Of a DNA stretch of 64,000 nt, positions 56,508 to 64,000 are shown one piece after another. The notes under the pieces are model-generated. The model had not been told where the DNA came from. It worked only from the letters and a program-made list of their open reading frames with translations, and did no database searches. The stretch's first letter is position 1. Each line of letters starts with the position of its first letter. This stretch comes from Cololabis saira (taxonomy: Eukaryota > Chordata > Actinopteri > Beloniformes > Belonidae). Where the stretch lies: positions 31,410,590 to 31,474,589 of the forward strand of contig NC_084591.1 of NCBI RefSeq assembly GCF_033807715.1, written 5' to 3'. The position numbers were made by a program, and so were the translations under genes.

Positions 56508-56539
56508 ATTATTGGTTTTATATATATAAAAAATCTTAG

Positions 56540-56655
56540 TCCTCTGCAGTTGCCACACCAGCGCACTTCTCCATTCTTTTGGCATCCTCTCACTCTCTCG
56601 GATCTTGTTGAGCGTCTGGTCTAGCGGGGAGGAAGCTCTCCGACAGAAAGGCATG
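56540..56655 (-). pseudogene. Fragment of another LINE ORF
   Basis: The minus strand reads LNKIRESERMPKEWRSAL, a piece typical of the region upstream of the RT domain in fish LINEs. It lies next to the 3' end of the intact LINE. Confidence 0.55.
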
Positions 56656-57118
56656 TGTCCAGCAGCAGCCGCAGGGTGAAAGAGGGGAGCACACTCAATA
56701 TCACTATATATACACTATATATACTCTTCATTAAAAGTTGTTCTAATAAAGCAAAATACAAAAAGCCTTGTTTTTTCTTTCCAGATCTTCATTCTCCCCT
56801 TCTTTCTTCTGGGTCTCAACAAGAGGACGTGCAGCTTTAGGGCGTGACACTATGATGCCCTCTAGTGTAAAACGAGTGCTATCGCTGGACACCGCTCACC
56901 TTCATTTCTGACACACAGTAATTGAATAAGAGTGCAGGTGAAAGCGTGCACGGCTCTCTGCCTCTGTTTGAGACGACCTGTCTCATGTGTGGCCCCTGCC
57001 CCATAGTGTGTTGCCTGTCTCCAGGAAATGAACTATAAAAGTTAGTTTCCTCGTTATCTATAAGACAAAGGTCTACTTAGACTTTGTTACATTTTCTGAG
57101 GAATATACTTGTGAATCA
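56656..57118. other. Spacer
   Basis: No gene is seen. Confidence 0.5.
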
Positions 57119-57119
57119 G

Positions 57120-57620
57120 AAAGGAAGTTCCTACTACCAAGGGTGTGAACAGGTCTGATACAGAGAACTTTTCTTTACAGAGCCATGGTTGGCTGGAACT
57201 CTATATCAGTTCATATTTCTCATGTAAGGAGCAAATATTGGTTTAAGATTCAGTTGAAACAATATCTTTTAAAATGTAATGAATTAAGTTTGAATAGAAT
57301 TACAGGTAGTGTAAACCCCATCACAATAAAGGTTAAAAGTGGTCAATAATTCTAAGATAAGGTCATTTCAGGCAGGTATTGTTTATGAAGGTGTTTTATT
57401 TGATTTCATTTCTAAGTATTTATGGCTGAGAATGGTGGTGATTTAGTTCTCCTCTGTGTTGTCTGTGACTAAGGGAGTTGTGTCTATTATTGTGTTGTTT
57501 GTCATGTATGTCTGTTATGCATTAAGTGTTAATTTGTGTGTTGTGTGTACAGTATGTCGGACCCCAAGAAGAATAGCTAATGCTGTTGTTAATGCTAATG
57601 GGGATCCTAAATAAGACAAA
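57120..57620 (+). repeat. LINE ORF2 end and 3' UTR fragment
   Basis: Encodes WNSISVHISHVRSKYWFK-like residues, and ends GTCGGACCCCAAGAAGAATA, AATGGGGATCCTAAATAAG and (ACAA)n, the 3' end of a common fish LINE. Confidence 0.65.
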
Positions 57621-57652
57621 CAAACAAAAGCAATGTAAGTAATGAGATAATA

Positions 57653-58087
57653 GATCAACTTCGGTGTCATTGACAGCTACAAATAAAGCCAGAAATCTTT
57701 GTCTAATTATTGACTCAGACATGAACTTCAACAGCCATCTAAAGTTTATCACTAAATCTGCCTATTACCACCTAAAAAACATTGCTAGAATTAAGGGGAT
57801 TCTGTCTAGAAAAGACATGGAAAAACATATTCATGCATTCATTTTCAGTAGGTTGGATTATTACAGGCCTTAACAAGAAATCTATCAGGCAGCTGCAGCT
57901 GATCCAGAACGCTGCCGCCAGAGTCCTTACAAACACCAGGAAACTGGACCACATTACACCGGTCATGAAGTCACTACACTGGCTTCCAGTGAGTCAAAGG
58001 ATAGAGTTTAAAATCTTACTGCTGGTCTACAAAGACCTGTATGGTCTTGGACCAAAATACATGCTTGATCTGCAGAGGCGATTCTAG
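57653..58087 (+). pseudogene. Rex1/CR1-like LINE RT C-terminal fragment
   Basis: Two frames together give SDMNFNSHLKFITKSAYYHL, IHAFIFSRLDYYRP, then (after a frameshift near 57865) LQLIQNAAARVLTNTRK and ITPVMKSLHWLPVSQRIEFK. This is the same protein block as at 50105-50400 but a different copy. Confidence 0.78.
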
Positions 58088-58300
58088 GGTCTGTTGGGGC
58101 CCTAGGCAAACATTTCTAGGGGCCCCCTCAAACCAGCGTTCATCGCCGTTATGTTATAATAAACTGACACCAACAAAAACTTTATGAAATTTTGTTTTTT
58201 ATTCCAAATGTTCACAGTAAAGTTTCTGTAAATAACAACACTGTAATAAAAATAACAATTAAGTACTTTAAATAACAACGAATATAAACAGTAAACATAG
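58083..58300. mobile_element. Left part of a hAT-like element
   Basis: Begins near CAGAGGCGATTCTAGGGTCT, GGGGCCCTAGGCAAA, a left terminus widespread in fish. The right terminus was not found; microsatellites and a MITE follow. Confidence 0.45.
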
Positions 58301-58302
<2 letters not shown>

Positions 58303-58350
<48 letters not shown>

Positions 58351-58424
58351 CATACATACATACATACATACATACATACATACATACATACATACATACA
58401 TACATACATACATACATACATACG
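58303..58424. repeat. (TA)n and (CATA)n microsatellites
   Basis: TA run to about 58345, then CATA units to 58424. The frames encoding Ile-Tyr or Tyr-Ile-His-Thr repeats are artefacts. Confidence 0.97.
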
Positions 58425-58435
58425 GTGTATGCACT

Positions 58436-58524
58436 GTACGACGTGCACCGTACAGTGCGCGTCGCCGCGTACCCTACGGCGTAGGGTCTGCGTTGGTGTA
58501 ACGCAGAACCATAAATCAGCCTTG
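58436..58524. mobile_element. Palindromic MITE, copy f (left arm damaged)
   Basis: The core CCCTACGGCGTAGGGTCTGC and right arm GTAACGCAGAACCATAAATC match the family at 6387. Most of the left arm is replaced by microsatellite. Confidence 0.8.
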
Positions 58525-59290
58525 ACAGGTGAAGAGAGACGTTGCAGACGCAGCGTCAGCGAGCCGTCAGATGATGATGAATTTATAATTATCTGCGGGA
58601 ATTTTACACAAAACTCCCAAAGAGTCCAACGGTAAAAATCTAACCTTTCTAAGCAATTATTATGTCCGCCTGCCCTAAGAAAACAAGTCTGAACGTCTGC
58701 CTCGTCAACTTCAAATTTGAAATGTCATGTGGAGTTAAAGCATCCGTCCAGTGGGAGAAAATATCTGCTCTCATCCCTTCTGTGGCGTTCATACAAAAAA
58801 CAAGTAAATAAAAAGACTGTCTTGATTACTTGTTATACTGATTCGATAGCCACAGACACTGGACTTTGTTTTATTCCAAACAAAACAGATCTAAATAACT
58901 AACAGAGCAATAACAAATGGGCTCGGGGCGTACTGATAATCTGGGATAATTTTGTCACTTGTGACCCAAAGACTGTGTGATGACTTGGGTAACTTTGGTT
59001 ACGGCATGTGTTCTATGTCCAGATGTGGTCCAGGGTTATAGATCAGCTTTGACAGCGGTTATGAGAGTCAGGCGAGTCCTGAAGACCCAAGATGCAGTTC
59101 TGGACAAGGCTGAGGGCCATGGCAGGGGCTAGACTTCTTCAGAAGCTTTTTTAGGTGGATTCCTGATTTCATTTTGGTCACAAAGTTGATGTTATCTGTC
59201 TGGCTTTTTTTTTATACTCCTTGTTCTGGTCAAATGAGTTTTTTGTTTGTTTACCCCATCACTCGCTCCGCTGTCGGTTTCTTGATGAAA
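58525..59290. other. Spacer
   Basis: No gene is seen; it may include the rest of the hAT-like element at 58083. Confidence 0.4.
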
Positions 59291-59744
59291 CGGTGTTCTG
59301 CCAATTTCTGCTGCTTTGCCAAAAAATGCTACCTAAAGGTTTTCTACCTTTGTAGATGTATGAGCTACAATTTTACTGTGTTTTACTTCCTAGCCCACTT
59401 CCCCCCTCCCCCCCAAGTGGCCCTTGTCTCTTGCCAGGCCGTCATTGTAAATAAGAATGTTCTTAATGACCTGCCTTGTTAAATAAAGGCCAATGACTGA
59501 ATGAATATCAAATAAAGCCATAGAATTGTTTTTTTTTCTTCTCTTTATCGTATAATGTTCACAAAGTGTAATGCATTCATGTCATGGGTAAGTGTATTTT
59601 GAAAGATCAAATACTCAACATCCCATATTATCCATTTTACATCGTGCAAGAAATTATGCAAACTTTGAAAATCGACTGTGGGCATGCGCAGAACCAAAAA
59701 GTAGCATTTCTCGGCACAGGTAGCAGAAATTGGCAGAACAACGG
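59291..59744. mobile_element. 453-bp TIR element, uninterrupted copy
   Basis: Ends CGGTGTTCTGCCAATTTCTG and GCAGAAATTGGCAGAACAAC, inverted. The interior includes GTTAAATAAAGG. It is the intact sister of 44638-46881. Confidence 0.8.
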
Positions 59745-59833
59745 ACCATTTTGAATTTGCTTCAAAAACAAAACAGATATTCACCAACAACAGAAGAGTA
59801 CAATAAAACAGGAGTCATTCTGACGCCGCTGCT

Positions 59834-59843
59834 GTCACGTGAC
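59834..59843. promoter_or_regulatory. GTCACGTGAC palindrome (E-box/CLEAR-like)
   Basis: A perfect 10-bp CACGTG palindrome, the form bound by USF and MiT/TFE factors. It lies 29 bp upstream of the X-box-like site, in the likely promoter of the drc2-like gene. Function is inferred from motif only. Confidence 0.5.
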
Positions 59844-59871
59844 CCGTGGTCGCTCGTGAATGAGTGTTGTG

Positions 59872-59885
59872 GTTGCCATGGAGAT
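59872..59885 (+). promoter_or_regulatory. RFX X-box-like site
   Basis: GTTGCCATGGAGAT fits the X-box consensus (GTTGCC, spacer, GGYAAC-like half) used by RFX factors in ciliary genes. It lies 64 bp upstream of a splice donor and just before a gene related to an axonemal protein, which raises its credibility. Confidence 0.6.
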
Positions 59886-60856
59886 TGACCACAAACACGC
59901 CGGAGCGACTGTTTACTGGAGGTTTTTCTTCCCAGGTGAGGCACAAACAACCACAAGAGTCTCACTGAAGGCCTTTCAAAACGTTTCTTTGTTGTTGTTT
60001 TTATTTAATTTGTTTTGGGGCGTTATTGGTTTCTGTGGCTGACACCGGGCGGAGCCGCGGACGGAGCCAGCAGACCCGTCCGCTTTCTTGGCAGGAAGGA
60101 CGAGATCCAGCCTGAAAGTTGTCCAAAACCAGCACAACAACCGGTCCACGATTTGTAGAACCTGGCTCCGCGTGTGTGTTTTGGGAGGCATTATTCTCAG
60201 GGGTGCAGATCCGATGTCAGGATTGGGGGGGACACCAACGTGATTTTAATTTTAAATTTGTTGCCAATATGCAACTCATACCATGCCATAAATTGGTGAA
60301 GGCTCGCCAAAAAATACTGCACAGGGAATCATTTATTGTACTTACCTTTCTTGTTTATTTGTCCTAAACAGCCAACAGTGTGTGTCACTGCTTTAACTGT
60401 TATATTCGTAAATCATAATTTTAAGGGTTTTGGGCATGTAGTGTCTACTCATCTCAAATTCTTCTCACCATCTTCCTTTTATCCTATGGGACTACTTTAT
60501 GCACGATCAATTGATATATGGATGAAATATGGAACTGATCACGTTTTAACACAGTTATGGTGGTAAACAGTTCTAAAAAAAAAGGACCCATTGCTAAGAG
60601 CACAATAAACACAGCACAAGTTGACCCAACATCAAATTTATTTACATAAATGTTTTCATCTGTCATTTTCCAGGACTCCCTGGAAGAAGAGATCCTGTAT
60701 CTTAATAGGGTAACTCTTCTTGTCTGTATAAATCTTCTTCCCCCCACACACACACACACCACTAACACCAACTTGTTGCAGTTCCCTGATCAGCAACTTC
60801 ACAAATGACCATCACTCATGGCAATGTTTGTGTCTAGGATAACAAGAGGAGGAATC
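59886..60856 (+). other. drc2-like 5' UTR exon and first intron
   Basis: Donor TTCCCAG/GTGAGG at 59936 and acceptor TTTGTGTCTAG/G at 60837 join a 5' UTR exon to the coding exon. The exon has an upstream ATG (59860) whose frame would stop just after the junction. The intron between has no recognised content. Confidence 0.6.
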
Positions 60857-63803
60857 ATGCCAAAGAAGACACAGAAGGGAGCAGGGAACACGGATGAGGA
60901 AAACTTCCTGCAGCTTCAGCAGAGAGTTCAGGCTGAACAAGAGATGTCCAAGAAGAAAGAGGAGACTCTCACTCTGTTTCTGAAGGTAACACCGGTTCAA
61001 ACCCCAGAGAGCAGAGCAGGTAGCTGAGCATGTCCTGAACTTCTGTCCTCTCTTGTCTGGACTCAGGACAAGCTGCAGAGGGAGGAGAGGTACACGGCCG
61101 TGAACCGGCCGAGGGTGATGGATGACTGGCGGACGACCCTGCGTCAGACCAAGGCCGCTGAGCTGCGCAGGGAGGCGGAGGTGATGCGGCAGACGTCCGA
61201 GAGGGAGCAGGACGAGCTGGACGCCGTCATCCAGGTGGAGGGACCTGTCGCCTGTTTACTTTTCCTCTGCCTTGCGTCAACTTGCTAATTGTACGCAGTA
61301 CTGGAGTTGAGGGGGGATGAGGGGGGGTGGCATCCCCCCTGAAATAAAAACGGTCAAAATCATCCCCCCTGTAAAACTGCCATCCCCCCTTTCCATCCCT
61401 TATTTCATTTCATCAATGAATGGAGCAGTAGCTCTCTCAGAGTCTTTAAAGCCAACCTGAAAAATCTGTTAAAAGCTGCTCAGCTCTGTAACCATTAATT
61501 CGGGCTCTCTTCTGGGTGTGTGTATGTGGGATAAGGGATGGGTGGGTGGGTGGGTGGGTGGGTGGGGAGCGTGTCAGGGTGGGGGGATTGCACGCAGATG
61601 TGTGCAGCCATGTTGTTTTAAATTGTGTTCTAAATATCCGTGTATTTTTCTTGGTATTGTATTACTTGTTACTGTATTTCTTTTTTATTGTGACCTTTCA
61701 AGGGACTGCAGATGCAAATTAGCTTAAAGCTATAATCTGGTGCAGTGCATCAGATGGCAACATTTATGTTTTAACTGTACACTGTCCCTTTTTGAATAAA
61801 ATTGAATTGAATGTGGTATTACTGCTATTTCAACATTTAGAGTCATCACCAGAAAAATAACTTATATGACAATTTTTCAACTGTTTCAAGTAAATTTTCA
61901 CTTGAAATAAGTAGGAAAATCTGCCAGTGGGACAAGATTTATCTTCTCATTACTAGCAAAAAAATCTTGTTCCACTGGCAGATTTTTCTACTTATTTCAA
62001 GTGAAAATCTAATTGAAAGAGGGGAAAATTGTTGTTTTTTCCAGTGATGAGTCTTGTTTTAAGTGTAATGAGATTTTTTTTACTAAAATGAGACATTTTA
62101 ACTAGAAATAAGACAAATATTCTTGTTAAGATTTTGAGTTTTTGCAGTGATCCATTTTACTTATTATTATTGTAATAAGTACTTATTGTACGTTTGTGCT
62201 GCAGAAGCTGAACCGTGAGCTGCTGGGGGCGGAGCGTCAGACGGCGCAGGTGCAGTGCAACCACCTGCAGCATCTGGACCGCCTGCAGACTCAGCAGGAG
62301 AGGCATGTGAGCTGGCTGCAGGAGCGCTGGGAGGGAGCCCTGGAGGAGCTGCGCTCCAGGAACCATGCTGAGAAGTGAGTTTGCACCTCCTGCAGGCCGC
62401 ACGGGGATGAGACAAAATAACGTCTGTAAAAACTGGCACGCCCTCTTTTAATCCAGAGTTTTTTTTATGCAACAACATGTGGTCATTGCAGATAGTTATC
62501 GTGTAGGAGATACAAAAGAAGAAAGTAAAAGTAGACGCTACACTCAAAAAACAGTAAATGTTGATGCAGCCAAACTGGCACAAACCATGATGCTTCAACC
62601 ACCGTGTTTCCGAGTTGGGGGAACATTTGGATGCTGGAATCCTCTTTTCTCCTGAGTCCCTGCCGGAGAAAATAATACGTGTGGATGAAAACTTTTATGA
62701 ATCATGTGACATGTGATCATATAAATATGTATATTATATAATTTCCCTTTGGGGATTAATAAGTATGGAAGTATGGAATTAAATAACTGCGTGCGTGAGT
62801 GCTGCTGTAAACACTGTCCTGTTTGTAGGAAGCGGTTTTTGGCTCTGTCCGAGCAGAGAAACCAGAAGTTCGCGGAGCAGGTTGTGGTGGCAAAGCAGCG
62901 CAGCTCCGACATGATGGAGGACTACCGGAGGCGGCACGAAAAGATGATGGCGTTTTGTGAAAGCCTTATGCCCTTGGTATCACACAGAGGCAGCTCAGAC
63001 ATGTCGGTTCTGGTTCACCTCAGAGGTTTGTCTCGTTTAAGATGTGTTTTTGTCTCTGTGGACAGGACGGCGATGAGTCGGACGAGCTGGAGGAGCTGGA
63101 CAACCCCGGGGTTACTTCTTTAGCAAACTCAGTGAGTCCCACAATGCATTATGATAAGTAGTTCACAACCGACGTCAGTAGACTAGATGTAGGAAGCATC
63201 ACCTAGTCATCACTGTCTCACATCCATAAAGTCCCCAACAACAACCAGGAGTTACAAACAACCAACCAGGAGACACGCCAACCAGCCAGGAGATAACAAC
63301 AGGACTTGACAACATGAAGAACTAGATAATGTTAATTTCCTGCTACTAAACTTGGTTTAGTAGCCCCTGGTGGCTCCTGGTGGCTCCTGGTGGCTTGTGG
63401 TGGCTCCTGGTGGCCCCTGGTGGCTTGTGGTGGCTCGTGGTGGCTCCTGGTGGCCCCTGGTTCTTCTTACACAGTCTGTGGTTTGCCTCTGCAGGTTTGT
63501 GGCGTCAAACAGCTGCAGCCACGGAGGCAGCGCCTCAGCATCGCTCTGCAGAATCCAGGGCGTGTGAGGAGGAGCAGAGGCGGTCTGAGGCCCCAGCACC
63601 AGCACACTTGTGTCCCAGATGGACCCCACGCTCTGCTCACCTCCTCCCGGCACCAAACGGACTCCGTCCCACAGCCCGCAGACCGTCTCCGTCATCGAAG
63701 CTCCACACGCCGTCAGATACTTCCTGTGATACAGCAAAAACGCAGCTCTGCTCCAAAACCCCCTATGATCTCCAAAAAACCTGTGTCATTCCCTTCACTT
63801 TGA
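60857..63803 (+). CDS. DRC2/CCDC65-like axonemal coiled-coil protein (short form)
   Basis: Six in-phase exons: 60857-60985, 61067-61234, 62205-62374, 62829-62976, 63066-63131, 63495-63803 (329 residues). Residues 1-155 resemble CCDC65/DRC2: MPKKTQKG, EQEMSKKKEETLTLFLKDKL, DDWRTTLRQTKAAELRREAE and a long heptad-rich coiled coil. DRC2 is a subunit of the nexin-dynein regulatory complex of motile cilia. The family is about 480 residues; here the centre is missing or replaced by short exons 4-5 (ending SDELEELDNP) that I cannot align. In the last exon another frame encodes SVIEAPHAV and a stop at 63729, resembling the C-terminus I recall for DRC2, but that frame has two stops earlier in the exon. 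So this is either a lineage-specific short gene or a decaying copy. An ATG at 60818 would add 13 residues. AATAAA at 63811-63816 supports the 3' end. Confidence 0.65.
61298..62160. mobile_element. Dispersed element copy in drc2-like intron 2, with nested LINE tail
   Basis: Same family as 11913-12661 (GCAGTACTGGAGTTG at the start, shared hairpin at about 61868-62030, end GAGTTTTTGCAGTG). About 385 bp (61425-61810) are absent from the 12-kb copy and end in AATAAAATTGAATTGAA, so they are a later insertion. Confidence 0.8.
61425..61810 (+). mobile_element. LINE 3'-end insertion nested in the element
   Basis: Contains CTGCAGATGCAAATTAGCTT and GTACACTGTCCCTTTTTGAA, then an AATTGAATTGAA tail. TGAATG occurs on both sides and may be a short duplication. 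A GGTG/GGGT repeat (61540-61566) lies in it. Confidence 0.7.
62375..62828 (+). other. drc2-like intron 3
   Basis: 454-bp intron with GT-AG ends. No repeat or coding segment is recognised. Confidence 0.6.
63132..63494 (+). other. drc2-like intron 5
   Basis: 363-bp intron with no conserved coding segment, so the missing central part of the family is not here. Its 3' half is the minisatellite at 63363-63462. Confidence 0.6.
63363..63462 (+). repeat. Minisatellite of TGGCTCCTGG units
   Basis: About ten 10-bp units (CCCCTGGTGG, CTCCTGGTGG, CTTGTGGTGG, CTCGTGGTGG) immediately upstream of the last exon. The Trp/Gly-rich frame across it is spurious. Confidence 0.9.
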
Positions 63804-63810
63804 GACGGTT

Positions 63811-63816
63811 AATAAA
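63811..63816 (+). terminator. Polyadenylation signal AATAAA
   Basis: Canonical hexamer 7 bases after the drc2-like stop at 63803. A second AATAAA lies at 63952-63957. Confidence 0.6.
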
Positions 63817-64000
63817 ATTACTTTTCACCAATCACGTCCCTCCCTCTGTTTTATTTTTCGGTGCTCCGTTGTCAGACTTCTCACCATCCATACGCAGCAG
63901 GGTAACTCGTGTTTTATTCTTATTGAATATACACATTTTTTTTTTACGACAAATAAAGAGGAAAGGGTGTCACTAAAGTTAATATAAAATTTAAAATATA

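Noticed and set aside
58102..58484. Tyr-Val-Cys-Met and Ile-His-Thr-Tyr repeat frames
   Set aside because: Translations of (CATA)n and (TA)n.
63363..63462. Possible CRISPR-like array
   Set aside because: Units are contiguous 10-bp minisatellite repeats without spacers, in a vertebrate genome.
63563..63620. A 58-bp intron that would link the drc2-like exon to its SVIEAPHAV frame
   Set aside because: Too short for normal splicing and its signals are weak; noted only as an alternative.
63357..63803. Long Trp/Gly- and Pro-rich frames over the last drc2-like exon
   Set aside because: The Trp/Gly part is the minisatellite; only the part after the acceptor at 63494 was kept.

Overview
This is vertebrate nuclear DNA, almost certainly from a teleost fish. 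The genes have short exons, GT-AG introns and no operons, and about half the window is fish-type repeats: hAT, PIF/Harbinger-like and piggyBac-like terminal-inverted-repeat (TIR) elements, a V-SINE, an intact RTE/Rex3-like LINE, LINE tails, and TA, CGCA and CATA microsatellites. The species cannot be named from sequence alone. There is no bacterial content, CRISPR array or phage.

Layout. (1) 412-840 (+): the last two coding exons of a midkine/pleiotrophin gene, probably midkine. (2) 7141-9284 (-): an M2/M4-type muscarinic acetylcholine receptor, best called chrm4 from its neighbours. Its third intracellular loop is split by an 831-bp intron, 714 bp of which is a hAT element with a perfect 8-bp target-site duplication (TSD). 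(3) 17329-41618 (-): a complete ambra1 gene with one noncoding and 18 coding exons. My splice model stays in frame for 1359 residues. (4) 59872-63803 (+): a short gene resembling drc2/ccdc65 of the ciliary nexin-dynein regulatory complex, with an RFX X-box-like site at its promoter. Midkine, chrm4 and ambra1 are also neighbours on human chromosome 11p11, so this is a conserved block. The drc2-like gene is not part of the human order that I recall.

Between and inside the genes lies a dense mesh of mobile DNA. Eight hAT-type insertions carry an 8-bp TSD that can be read directly: seven informative ones (six perfect and one 7/8) and one inside a TA run. Several elements are nested two to four deep: 32945-35168, 42231-44231 and 44638-46881. 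A 120-bp palindromic MITE family recurs at least six times, and one insertion has an empty sister site inside the window. An intact 1058-codon RTE-like LINE (53296-56472) has a 94-bp dead-on-arrival relative at 49297-49390.

The genes do not form one pathway. Midkine is a secreted growth factor, the receptor is a Gi-type GPCR, AMBRA1 is a CUL4-DDB1 substrate receptor and autophagy regulator, and DRC2 is axonemal. The observations I rate highest are the missing LC3-interacting (WDQL) segment in ambra1, replaced by a 36-nt microexon; the muscarinic coding intron filled by a hAT element; the shortened drc2-like gene; and the deep transposon nests.
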